This document shows positions 1 to 7,131 of a DNA stretch of 39,924 nt, piece after piece (the first letter of the stretch is position 1; the number at the start of each line of letters is the position of its first letter). The translations under genes were made by a program, and so were the position numbers. The DNA is from Candidatus Moduliflexus flocculans (GTDB lineage: Bacteria; Moduliflexota; Moduliflexia; Moduliflexales; Moduliflexaceae), in the NCBI GenBank assembly GCA_000739515.1, contig DF820458.1, forward strand, positions 55,984 through 95,907, in the 5' to 3' direction. The notes under the pieces were generated by a model. That model saw only the letters and a program-made list of their open reading frames with translations, was not told the DNA's origin and did not search any database.

Positions 1-14
1 CTATTTAGGTCTCA

Positions 15-109
15 GGAGTGCCAAAGCTTGCTTTGGCCGTCCGAATGAGCGAGATCGTTGCGCGCTTGAGGCGACGTTGTCGCCTTGCCAAAGCAAGCGT
101 TGGCACTCC
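15..109. repeat. Inverted-repeat element, copy A
   Basis: Two 21-base arms (15-35 and 89-109) are near-perfect inverted copies that begin and end with GGAGTGCC / GGCACTCC. They enclose 53 bases that hold a smaller hairpin (GGCGAC-GTT-GTCGCC). The same arms recur at 15442-15488 with a much shorter centre, so this is a dispersed palindromic repeat. An open frame that crosses it on the minus strand is judged spurious. No transposase is nearby. Confidence 0.7.
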
Positions 110-463
110 TAAATAATTGCTAATTTTTAAATGTATGCAAGTGGCAAGATGTATGCATCGCCAAACTTCAACGCTCGGCGATGAACGATGCTTGCAGAGG
201 CGTATTGCATACGCGCCTGATAAATCTCGCTCTTGAAACATAATTTCATTGACAGGTTGTTTCATATCGGCGAAGAATATTCCATGCCGCAGCGAGAAGG
301 CATGAGCAGGAGGCGCGCGCATTGTTTGCAAACAGCGATCTTTCAGACAGGCATCAGCCTCATCAAAAATATTGCTGAACGCCAGACGCCTTCGCCGAAA
401 TAACTGCAATAGAAAGAAAAGTCAGATCACCTGTTTTGATTACACTAATAAAGGCGTATTTTT
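110..463. other. Intergenic stretch with a short hairpin, no gene seen
   Basis: I see no convincing gene here. Positions 198-218 form a hairpin (AGGCGTAT, loop TGC, ATACGCGCCT), a motif resembling GCGTATGCAATACGC-type repeats common between bacterial genes. The stretch presumably carries the promoter of the gene starting at 464, but no clear -35/-10 pair was found. A minus-strand reading frame runs through it but uses repeat sequence and has no recognisable protein features. Confidence 0.4.
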
Positions 464-1594
464 ATGGATATTACAAGACTTCCGCAAATTCCCGATACGG
501 CAACTGAAGAATATCTCGAAAAGTTAGAAGAAAAAATCCAACAGCGCCTTAATTCCGCAACGCCTCTTGTCGCAGCCCGGCTTCGCGCGATGCTTGAGGA
601 AGTGCGGCAGCGCAAGCAACAACTTCAAGAAGAGGCTGCCGCGTTTGTAGAAGACGTGACATCAAACGTATCCCAGGAAGACCCGCTTGGCTCACTGGCA
701 ACGGACGTATTAAATACGGACGAACAGCAGCATGTGAAAGAGGGATTACAAAAAATTTTAGATGATGTCAAAAAACAGCGTCAGGACAAATCTCAAAATG
801 AAACCCGGACATTTATAGTACCCCAGGCGCAGCCAACTTATGAGAGCGGCGCGACCAACTTTCATCCAGAAGCAGACAGCTTAAGCGATCAAGAGTTTCT
901 TGTAGTTAAAGACCGCATGAAAGAAATACTGAGTGAGGTGCAGCAGCAACGTCAGCATCCCCCGTCGCCGGATGATATGCATGAGGATATTCTTGATCTT
1001 GATGAATCAGTCGAGATCCAACAGGCATCCGAATCTGCGCCAGGCGTTGAGGTAGAGCTTGAACTGAGCGAAGATTTTGAAATAAATATAGGAAAACCCG
1101 CCCCTCTGACCGAAGAAACCGAATTCCTTTTAGGCGAAGATTTTGAGATCAAAGATCAAGAACAACAGGGGCTTGAAACTGGACGCTTTCAGAAATTTAA
1201 TGTCACAGAGGATGAATATCAAGGCTTTCAAGAGCGATTCCGCACATTAAAAGAGCGCGTCGAGATTACAGCAGCGGAAGAAAGCGGTGAATTAACCTTT
1301 GAGGCCGCCTGTCGCCGCGTCAGCAAAGGGGAATCGTTAGTTGTTTTAGAAAAAGTCGGCTTGTCGGAACGAGAACAATTGATGCTCTGGGCATTTCACG
1401 AGTTTCTGCATCAGATGAAAGGGGTTAAGCGCCAGCAAAGTTATGACATGCAGCATTTAACCGCCCGCTCAATCCGGGAATTAGAACAAATTTTCAAGAC
1501 CTACCAGATTCAGGGCTATTTACGCGCTGAATTGAACAATATTTACAACCGCCTGCTGAATCTGCGCGGGCGTTTTTCCATCCTGCTACATTAA
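464..1594 (+). CDS. Unrecognised acidic helical protein with internal repeats
   Basis: I do not recognise this 376-residue protein. It has no signal peptide or membrane segment, so it is probably cytoplasmic. It is rich in Glu and Gln and predicted largely helical or coiled coil. A helix motif of the form (R/G)(L/M)xx(I/M)L(D/E/S)(D/E)V(K/R/Q) occurs three times, near residues 39-49, 94-106 and 151-163, separated by acidic linkers. A short motif EDFEI appears twice (203-207 and 225-229). The C-terminal 130 residues look like a compact helical domain (FHEFLHQMKG at 311-320). The start is the first ATG; AAAGG lies about 10 bases upstream as a weak ribosome site. It stands alone, convergent with the DUF362 gene. 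Repeated helices plus twin short motifs suggest a scaffold or adaptor, which is inference only. Confidence 0.75.
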   Translation: MDITRLPQIPDTATEEYLEKLEEKIQQRLNSATPLVAARLRAMLEEVRQRKQQLQEEAAAFVEDVTSNVSQEDPLGSLATDVLNTDEQQHVKEGLQKILDDVKKQRQDKSQNETRTFIVPQAQPTYESGATNFHPEADSLSDQEFLVVKDRMKEILSEVQQQRQHPPSPDDMHEDILDLDESVEIQQASESAPGVEVELELSEDFEINIGKPAPLTEETEFLLGEDFEIKDQEQQGLETGRFQKFNVTEDEYQGFQERFRTLKERVEITAAEESGELTFEAACRRVSKGESLVVLEKVGLSEREQLMLWAFHEFLHQMKGVKRQQSYDMQHLTARSIRELEQIFKTYQIQGYLRAELNNIYNRLLNLRGRFSILLH

Positions 1595-1606
1595 CATGCT
1601 ATAAGC

Positions 1607-1633
1607 TGTCAGACACTTCTCAAATGTCTGACA
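1607..1633. repeat. TGTCAGACA hairpin between convergent genes
   Basis: TGTCAGACA (1607-1615) and TGTCTGACA (1625-1633) are perfect inverted arms around a 9-base loop, placed between two convergent stop codons. There is no T-run on either side, so it is not a standard intrinsic terminator. A hairpin built on the same core occurs at 6276-6306, which marks a small repeat family. Confidence 0.6.
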
Positions 1634-1649
1634 ACTCGCACAACCCGAA

Positions 1650-2645
1650 TTATCCCAGCATCATATCAATCCGTTCAATCTGCGCCGGATCATTTGTTCC
1701 TAAGCCGAGTTGCGCGGCGGTCGCCAAATATTTGACACGCGGCGCGACTGGCGCAAGTTTTCGAGCAGCGCGTTGCGCGTCAATCATCGCCATTCCCACA
1801 GAATCAAACGCCACCGGATCAGTGCTGGCGAAGAGTTGGCGATTAATCCATTGCGGACGTCCGCCCGGCCCGCCCTGATAAATGCCGAAGAGCGCATCAC
1901 ACAGCAGCAACTTCGTTTTTTCTCGTATTAACGCGGCGGCATTTAGATTCGCGACATACGGATCGCAGCCGTTGCCATGACACGATCCTGGATGATCAAT
2001 CGAGCCATAATGATTTTTCAGGCTGAGCGTGAGTCCGGCAATCCCATGATCTTTCAGCACCGGCACGTTAATCAGATACCTGCACATTTCCGACAGGATG
2101 CGGCTCAGATGCACCTGCTTGCCGTTGCCGACCTCCACAATGGCATTTTTATCATAACCGACATCGTCAGCGGTGGCAAGGCAGCGAACTCCTTGCTGCT
2201 CGCGGTTGAGCGTATATTTCGCCTGCTTCAATTCGCGCCCGGTGCGATCCCAGATGATGATATTGTTCGGGTTCATTCCTAAAGACGAGGTCAGGCTTTC
2301 CGCCAACGGGTAAACAACCTCCGGGTGGCTCGCCTGACGCGAATTGATGCAGTTAACCTTGATGCCGATGACATCTGACGTTTGCAGATTCGGCAGCAGC
2401 GCTAACCAGGCATCCCGCGCCGAGGTTGTTCCGGTCAATTCCATCAGCATGTCATCAATCGCCGCGCGAACAATATGCGGCTGAATCGTTTCATCCGCCC
2501 CGACGAGTCCAGCATGAGACGCGACCACCACCCGACTTTTCCCGGCAGCATAAGCCATGCGCATCTCCGAGAATGGTAATATTGACACGGCAGTTGCCAC
2601 AGCAGCGGTCTTTAAAAATTGACGACGCGAACAAAAAACATTCAT
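1650..2645 (-). CDS. Tat-exported DUF362 domain protein
   Basis: This 331-residue protein begins with a twin-arginine signal (SRRQFLKTAA at 6-15, hydrophobic core, AYAA near 31-34). It therefore probably folds in the cytoplasm, perhaps with a cofactor, before export. The rest matches the DUF362 family: VIGIKVN at 92-98, LINVPVLKDH at 191-200, the LSLKNHYGSID block at 207-217 and STDPVAFDSVG at 274-284. Cysteines cluster at 222-227 (CHGNGC), a plausible metal or Fe-S site, though this is inference. DUF362 proteins are often linked to Fe-S or redox functions but have no fixed reaction. A strong ribosome site (GAGGAGGG) lies about 6 bases before the ATG. It is transcribed away from the sugar operon and shares the intergenic region 2646-3089 with it. 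Confidence 0.85.
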   Translation of the reverse strand: MNVFCSRRQFLKTAAVATAVSILPFSEMRMAYAAGKSRVVVASHAGLVGADETIQPHIVRAAIDDMLMELTGTTSARDAWLALLPNLQTSDVIGIKVNCINSRQASHPEVVYPLAESLTSSLGMNPNNIIIWDRTGRELKQAKYTLNREQQGVRCLATADDVGYDKNAIVEVGNGKQVHLSRILSEMCRYLINVPVLKDHGIAGLTLSLKNHYGSIDHPGSCHGNGCDPYVANLNAAALIREKTKLLLCDALFGIYQGGPGGRPQWINRQLFASTDPVAFDSVGMAMIDAQRAARKLAPVAPRVKYLATAAQLGLGTNDPAQIERIDMMLG

Positions 2646-2688
2646 AAATTTCCCTCCTCATGGAAATAGAAGTTTCGGCGCTGCGACA

Positions 2689-2714
2689 TAGGCCAAAACT
2701 TCAGTTTCGGCCTA
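2689..2714. repeat. Short hairpin, possible dispersed repeat
   Basis: Twelve-base arms TAGGCCAAAACT and AGTTTCGGCCTA pair with one mismatch around a two-base loop. No T-run follows. It looks like one more small intergenic palindrome; no function is assigned. Confidence 0.4.
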
Positions 2715-2834
2715 CAAGACCCTCAGCCATATCGAACCGGAGAAAAAACAAATTGCATTTCCCGATGGTTTGGATTCGTTATTTTTTTATATTCGGTGTT
2801 GTCATGGAAATGTCAAGGAGATGCTGCATTGATC

Positions 2835-2876
2835 TGGATAGAAAAGTATCCAGTTGGGTGGATACTTTTCTATCCA
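2835..2876. promoter_or_regulatory. Twin TGGATA-N6-TATCCA dyads, candidate NtrC-type enhancer
   Basis: Positions 2835-2852 and 2859-2876 are each an 18-base dyad of the form TGGATA-N6-TATCCA, with centres 24 bases apart. The two are also perfect reverse complements of each other around the 6-base spacer GTTGGG. The pair is centred about 150 bases before the transcription start expected from the sigma-54 promoter at 2983-2997. That is the distance at which NtrC-family activators normally bind. A matching activator gene lies at 13997-15412. Assignment as its binding site is inference. The alternative, an RNA hairpin or cruciform repeat, is less attractive because each arm is itself a dyad. Confidence 0.6.
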
Positions 2877-2982
2877 CTTTGACAAAATTTCCCTCAGAAT
2901 GTCGCAATATCCTGAACACGCAACCACCTGAATTTCTCTTAGACAAGACGAACTCGCGTTTTCTTATTGAGAACTCTTCTCG

Positions 2983-2997
2983 TGGCACTCAGTTTGC
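2983..2997 (+). promoter_or_regulatory. Sigma-54 (-24/-12) promoter of the sugar operon
   Basis: The sequence TGGCAC-N5-TTGC has GG at 2984-2985 and GC at 2996-2997, exactly 10 bases between them, as sigma-54 promoters require. Transcription would begin near 3009, leaving a leader of about 80 bases before the ATG at 3090. The twin dyads upstream and the NtrC-family activator elsewhere in the window support the reading. No equally good -35/-10 pair was found in this gap. Confidence 0.7.
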
Positions 2998-3089
2998 TTA
3001 TAAGAAAAAATGTCGCTATTCACAATGTTCTGGAACGTATGCGGAAAACCGTAGAGTTCTACTGATTCATTTAGCAGGAGGAGAATGTT

Positions 3090-4070
3090 ATGAAAAAAGT
3101 GTTGGTTGGTATCATCACGATGGCGGTCATTTTGAGCATGGCGTTGATGGCTGTGGCCGCAGACAAAACCTTCAAAATGGCATTTATGCCAGGCGTGGCA
3201 GACCCATTCTATTTCACAATGGAAAAGGGCGCGCAGGCGAAAGCCAAAGAGTTAGGTGTTGAACTGATCGTTGGCGAATATCCGAAAGCCTGGGGACCGG
3301 AATCACAAGTCCCGATTCTCGAAGCGCTTATCGCTCGCGGCGACATTGACCTGCTCTTCACCGCTCCGACCTCAACCGAAGCGCTGATTCCAGTGCTGAA
3401 AAAAGTGCATGACGCTGGCATTCCGGTAATTACGGTTGATACCTATATTGGCGACGGCGATTATAACAAAGAAAGCAATTACAATTTCCCGTTAGCCTTC
3501 ATCGGCACGGATAACTTTGCGGGTGGCGTTGTGGTCGCGGAAGCAATGGCGAAAATGATCGGCGAAAAAGGCAAAGTGATGGTGGAAAATACCAACCCGG
3601 ATGTCTCCAGCGTTCAGGGACGTGAAAAAGGGTTTATCGAAGGGATGAAAAAATTCCCGGGCATCGAAGTTGTTGCCGTAGAATATTGCCTCGACAATCA
3701 GGAAAAGGCGCAGGCGCAAGTTGCCGCCGTTTTGCAGAAACATCCTGATTTAGCAGGCGTGTTTGGCGTGAACGTGTTCAGCGCGCAGGGCGCATATCGC
3801 GCAATTGTCAACGCTGGTCTGACGGGCGCGGTGAAAGTGGCGACTTGGGATGCGACCGAAGATTTGATTAATGCCCTCAAAAAGGGAGAAGTTGACCTCG
3901 TGTTGGCGCAGAAACCGGCAGAAATCGGCGCATTGGCTGTGGAATGGGGCTTAAAATATTTGAAAGATGGCACTCCAATTCCTGACAAAAAAGTCGTTCC
4001 AGGCTTCTTCGTCTTCACCAAAGAAAACGTCGAAAGCCCAGACGCTCAACAATACATTTACTCCAAATAA
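3090..4070 (+). CDS. Periplasmic sugar-binding protein of ABC importer
   Basis: A 326-residue type I periplasmic binding protein of the ribose/TorT-like sugar-binding class. A cleavable signal peptide ends near AVA-A at 22-24. The mature part has the repeated beta-alpha pattern of the family, including the hinge-region stretches TVDTYIGDGDY, FIGTDN and VFGVNVFSAQGAYRAI, and the TWDATEDLINALKKG strand-helix that usually lines the sugar pocket. It captures the substrate and passes it to the two permeases encoded next. AGGAGG lies 8 bases before the ATG. It is the first gene of the operon behind the sigma-54 promoter, and a hairpin follows its stop. The protein at 17622-18617 is a close paralogue. 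The substrate is probably the sugar handled by the isomerase (D-lyxose, D-mannose or D-fructose), by context only. Confidence 0.9.
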   Translation: MKKVLVGIITMAVILSMALMAVAADKTFKMAFMPGVADPFYFTMEKGAQAKAKELGVELIVGEYPKAWGPESQVPILEALIARGDIDLLFTAPTSTEALIPVLKKVHDAGIPVITVDTYIGDGDYNKESNYNFPLAFIGTDNFAGGVVVAEAMAKMIGEKGKVMVENTNPDVSSVQGREKGFIEGMKKFPGIEVVAVEYCLDNQEKAQAQVAAVLQKHPDLAGVFGVNVFSAQGAYRAIVNAGLTGAVKVATWDATEDLINALKKGEVDLVLAQKPAEIGALAVEWGLKYLKDGTPIPDKKVVPGFFVFTKENVESPDAQQYIYSK

Positions 4071-4084
4071 GTTCCCTTCATCAC

Positions 4085-4111
4085 GGAATGCCATCTGTAA
4101 GATGGCATTCC
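4085..4111 (+). promoter_or_regulatory. Intercistronic hairpin after binding-protein gene
   Basis: GGAATGCCATCT and AGATGGCATTCC form a perfect 12-base stem with a 3-base loop, 15 bases after the stop of the binding-protein gene and 19 bases before the permease start. No T-run follows, so full termination is unlikely. Hairpins here often protect the upstream message and raise binding protein over membrane components; that role is inferred. Confidence 0.6.
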
Positions 4112-4129
4112 CGCCTTTTCGAGGTGTGT

Positions 4130-5197
4130 ATGCAATCTCCAAAGCATATTATGGCGTTCATTGCCAGGCATTGGGCATTTCTATTTTTGTTGATGTTGAT
4201 TGCTTCATTCAGCATTGCGGAGCCAAATTTTTTCAGTTCGCGGAATTTTAATAATATTCTGATTGCCGCCACCACAACGCTCCTATTAGCCACTGGCGAA
4301 ACCTATGTCATCATTACTGGCGGCATCGATCTCTCCATCGGCTTTGTGATGGGGTTTGTGGCGGTCACATCCGCTACTGTCATGCAGCGGCTCTATGCCA
4401 GAGGCGAAGGAGCGCCAGAGTTTCTCTGTATTCTTGCAGGCTGTGTCGTCGGCCTGATTGTCGGCGTCATTCCTGGCTTTATCAATGGCCTGCTCATCGC
4501 CAAATTCCGCGTGCCACCATTTATCGCCACGCTCGGCATGTATGGCATCGCCAACGGGATCGCGCTGAAAATCTGCGACGGCTATCCTGTCTCATTTCTG
4601 CCGAATTTAACCGGTCAGATCGGAAACGGTTTCATCGCCTATTATGCGGGCAAACATGGGTTCTCATTTTTTCAGAAGCCCATCCTGACTGAACGCGCCG
4701 ATATTCTTGCCTTAAAAGGTCTCCTGCCGGTATCCGTGCTTGTGACCATCATTCTTTTGGTTATTTGCGGATTTATTTTAGCGAAAACCCGTTTCGGACA
4801 GCATACCTACGCTATCGGCGGCAGCGAAGACGCGGCGATTCGCGCCGGAATCAACGTCCCCAGGCATATCATTAAAATTTATGTGTTATCGTCATTTTTA
4901 GCCTCATGTGGCGGCATTTTGCTTGTGCTGCGCTTCACGATGGGGACGCATACGCAATTCAGTTCAACGTATGAATTATTCGCGATTGCTGCCGTCGTCA
5001 TCGGCGGCGCGAGCTTGATGGGCGGGAATGGCACGGTCTGGGGTTCGACGGTCGGCGTCTTAGTGTTAGCGACCCTGGAAAGCGGTTTTGTCATCGTCGG
5101 CATTCAGGTCTTTTATCGGTATATTGCAGTCGGGTGTATTCTTATTTTAGCGGTGTTGATTGATCAATTCTTCCCGGACATGGTGCATCATGAATAA
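4130..5197 (+). CDS. Sugar ABC transporter permease 1
   Basis: A 355-residue polytopic membrane protein of the RbsC/BPD_transp_2 class. The family hallmarks are ITGGIDLSIG near the N-terminus, IPGFINGLLIAKFRVPPFIATLGM in the middle and FGQHTYAIGGSEDAAIRAGI as the cytoplasmic loop that contacts the ATPase. The C-terminus GGASLMGGNGTVWGSTVG closes the family pattern. I choose the ATG at 4130 because GAGGTG lies 5 bases upstream; the earlier ATG at 4088 lies inside the intercistronic hairpin. Its last codons overlap the next permease by 8 bases (ATGAATAA), which suggests coupled translation. The two permeases are clearly paralogous and probably form a heterodimer. Confidence 0.88.
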   Translation: MQSPKHIMAFIARHWAFLFLLMLIASFSIAEPNFFSSRNFNNILIAATTTLLLATGETYVIITGGIDLSIGFVMGFVAVTSATVMQRLYARGEGAPEFLCILAGCVVGLIVGVIPGFINGLLIAKFRVPPFIATLGMYGIANGIALKICDGYPVSFLPNLTGQIGNGFIAYYAGKHGFSFFQKPILTERADILALKGLLPVSVLVTIILLVICGFILAKTRFGQHTYAIGGSEDAAIRAGINVPRHIIKIYVLSSFLASCGGILLVLRFTMGTHTQFSSTYELFAIAAVVIGGASLMGGNGTVWGSTVGVLVLATLESGFVIVGIQVFYRYIAVGCILILAVLIDQFFPDMVHHE

Positions 5198-6266
5198 CGG
5201 TTCAACAACTCAAGATTGGGGACGAAATGCGCTGGTGCAAATTGGCAGGCGATGGGCGCTGCTCTTTCTGATGATGGAGATCGTCTATTTCAGCGTTGCC
5301 GGAACAGGATATTTCACGCTGAATAATTTTCAAAATATTTTAGTCGCCTCCACGACAGTCATGCTCCTGGCGGCTGGGGAAACCTTCGTGATCATTACCG
5401 GCGGAATTGACCTGTCAGTCGGCTTTATGGTCGGGTTTACCGGCGTGATCTGCGCAAAAATCATGGTGACGTTACAGGCGCAGGGCGTGTCGCAAACGAT
5501 TTCCATCCCGGCGGGCATTCTGGCGGCGTTAGTGTTAGGCCTGATTCCGGGCTTCGTCAACGGCTATTTAGTCACAAAACTGCGCGTCCCGCCATTTATC
5601 GCCACATTCGGCATGTATGGTATCGCCTACGGTTTTGCGGAAATCATTTCCGGCAACGTCCCGGTACATAACCTGCCGCCTGCGGTCGGCGAAATCGGGC
5701 ATGGCTATCTCCTCTATTATCTGCCGGGCAAAACGTCTTGGTTCAGGATGCCGGAAAACCTCACTCGTAACGAGGTGAAGCAGGTGATCGGCATCATTCC
5801 GAATGTGGTGGTGCTGTCCGCGATTGTCATTCTGATTTTTGCGTTTATCCTCGCGAAAACCCGCTTTGGGCAGCATACATACGCGATTGGCGGCAATAAA
5901 GAAGCGGCTAACCGCGCCGGCATCAACGTCTCGCGTCATCTGGTCAAAGTCTATATGATTTCTTCGTTTTTCGCGTCAGTCGCGGGCGTGATCTATGTGT
6001 TGAAATTCGTCACAGGCCGCGCCGACGCCGGCAGCGCGAAGATGCTGGACGCCGTCTCTGCCGTTGTCATCGGCGGCGCGAGCATGTACGGCGGCACTGG
6101 CACGATTATCGGCACGGTCATCGGCGGGTTGATTATCTCCTGCCTTGAAATTGGGCTGGTGAATTTGGCGATTCCTACATTTAACTTGTATATCACGGTC
6201 GGAGGCATCTTAATTTTCGCCGTCTTAGTTGACCAATTCTTTCCCGAATTGACGCATAAGGAGTAA
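5190..6266 (+). CDS. Sugar ABC transporter permease 2
   Basis: A 358-residue paralogue of the preceding permease with the same landmarks: ITGGIDLSVG, IPGFVNGYLVTKLRVPPFIATFGM, FGQHTYAIGGNKEAANRAGI and GGASMYGGTGTIIGTVIG. About ten hydrophobic segments are expected. The ATG at 5190 overlaps the stop region of permease 1 and gives the best coupled start; the upstream frame is only the tail of that gene read in another phase. Having two distinct permeases rather than one homodimer is less usual for ribose-type importers and implies a heterodimeric pore. A hairpin of the TGTCAGAC family separates it from the ATPase gene. Confidence 0.88.
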   Translation: MNNGSTTQDWGRNALVQIGRRWALLFLMMEIVYFSVAGTGYFTLNNFQNILVASTTVMLLAAGETFVIITGGIDLSVGFMVGFTGVICAKIMVTLQAQGVSQTISIPAGILAALVLGLIPGFVNGYLVTKLRVPPFIATFGMYGIAYGFAEIISGNVPVHNLPPAVGEIGHGYLLYYLPGKTSWFRMPENLTRNEVKQVIGIIPNVVVLSAIVILIFAFILAKTRFGQHTYAIGGNKEAANRAGINVSRHLVKVYMISSFFASVAGVIYVLKFVTGRADAGSAKMLDAVSAVVIGGASMYGGTGTIIGTVIGGLIISCLEIGLVNLAIPTFNLYITVGGILIFAVLVDQFFPELTHKE

Positions 6267-6275
6267 GGGAGACAA

Positions 6276-6306
6276 GGTGTCAGACACGTTAAAAGCGTCT
6301 GACACC
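6276..6306 (+). repeat. TGTCAGAC hairpin between permease and ATPase genes
   Basis: GGTGTCAGAC (6276-6285) and GTCTGACACC (6297-6306) form a perfect 10-base stem around an 11-base loop. The core matches the hairpin at 1607-1633. There is no T-run; it lies within an operon and may only modulate message stability. Confidence 0.6.
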
Positions 6307-6316
6307 TCATCAGGAT

Positions 6317-7063
6317 ATGGAACCAATTTTAGATATTCGTCAGATTACCAAAAAATTCGGCGGCTTGACGGCCGTAGATAATGTGGATTTTCAGATATTC
6401 CCCGGCGAAGTCGTCGGCCTGCTGGGAGATAATGGCGCGGGGAAATCCACGCTGATTAAAATGATTTCCGGCGTGTATCATCCGACCGGCGGCCAGATTT
6501 TTTTCCAGGGGAAAGAAGTAACGTTCCAGAACCCGATGGAAGCCCTGAAAGTCGGCATTGAAACGATTTATCAGGATTTGGCGCTGGCCGAAAACCTCAA
6601 CGTCTATTCCAACATCTTTTTAGGCCGCGAAAAACTGAAAAAATTTTTAGGGGTTGTTGATGTGCTCGACCATGACTACATGCGCGCGGAATCGCAAAAG
6701 GTGTTGAATCAACTCGATATTCACATTCCGTCGCTACGCAATAAAATCGGGATGCTCTCCGGCGGGCAGCGGCAGGCGGTGGCGATCTCCCGCTCGATTT
6801 ACTGGGACGCCAAGCTGCTGATTATGGATGAGCCGACCGCCGCGCTCGGCGTCGCGGAACAGCGCAAAGTGCTCGATTTAGTGCGCACGTTAAAAGCGCA
6901 AAACGTGCCGATTATCATCATCAGCCACCAGATGCACGACGTGTTTTCCGTCACAGACCGGGTCGTCGTCATGCGGCGCGGCAGAAAAGCGGGCGAACGG
7001 ATTGTTAAAGATACCAGTCCGGACGAAGTCGTTGGCATGATTGTCGGCTCAGTGGAAAATTAA
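6317..7063 (+). CDS. Sugar ABC transporter ATPase, single-domain
   Basis: A 248-residue ABC ATPase with every catalytic motif: Walker A GDNGAGKST (37-45), Q-loop IYQDLALAENL (84-94), signature LSGGQ (148-152), Walker B KLLIMDEP (166-173) and switch histidine 204. Ribose-type importers usually have a fused double ATPase of about 500 residues. This one has one domain and must act as a homodimer, like the fructose importer FrcA. The start at 6317 fits the family N-terminus; AGGA ends one base before it, so spacing is poor, and the hairpin at 6276-6306 lies just upstream. It supplies energy for the two permeases encoded before it. Confidence 0.9.
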   Translation: MEPILDIRQITKKFGGLTAVDNVDFQIFPGEVVGLLGDNGAGKSTLIKMISGVYHPTGGQIFFQGKEVTFQNPMEALKVGIETIYQDLALAENLNVYSNIFLGREKLKKFLGVVDVLDHDYMRAESQKVLNQLDIHIPSLRNKIGMLSGGQRQAVAISRSIYWDAKLLIMDEPTAALGVAEQRKVLDLVRTLKAQNVPIIIISHQMHDVFSVTDRVVVMRRGRKAGERIVKDTSPDEVVGMIVGSVEN

Positions 7064-7067
7064 ATAT

Positions 7068-7115
7068 GCGTCCCGGAGGGACGCGACGCGAATAGCCCGC
7101 CGATGTATCGGCGGG
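7068..7115 (+). repeat. Two tandem hairpins before the isomerase gene
   Basis: GCGTCCC-GGA-GGGACGC (7068-7084) and CCCGCCGAT-GT-ATCGGCGGG (7096-7115) are two GC-rich perfect hairpins in the 68-base gap between ATPase and isomerase genes. The second ends 16 bases before the start codon, just before the ribosome site GGAGG. They could tune expression of the isomerase or be small mobile palindromes. Confidence 0.55.
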
Positions 7116-7131
7116 GAGGGAGGAGAACATC

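Larger units (their letters stand above)
2646..3089. other. Divergent regulatory region of DUF362 gene and sugar operon
   Basis: This 444-base gap separates two divergent genes. It holds, in order: a near-perfect hairpin at 2689-2714 (TAGGCCAAAACT / AGTTTCGGCCTA, one mismatch), twin dyads at 2835-2876, a -24/-12 promoter at 2983-2997, and the AGGAGG ribosome site (3076-3081) of the binding-protein gene. A plus-strand open frame that crosses it (2660-3262) overlaps the real gene in another frame and is rejected. Confidence 0.7.

Noticed and set aside
5..409. Minus-strand open frame of 134 codons
   Set aside because: Its C-terminal third is encoded by the inverted-repeat element and the rest has no protein-like pattern or ribosome site.
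2879..2905. TTGACA before the sugar operon as a housekeeping promoter
   Set aside because: No acceptable -10 lies 16-18 bases downstream, while the -24/-12 element closer to the gene is exact.
2660..3262. Plus-strand open frame of 200 codons
   Set aside because: It crosses the enhancer-like dyads and the sigma-54 promoter and overlaps the clear binding-protein gene in another frame.
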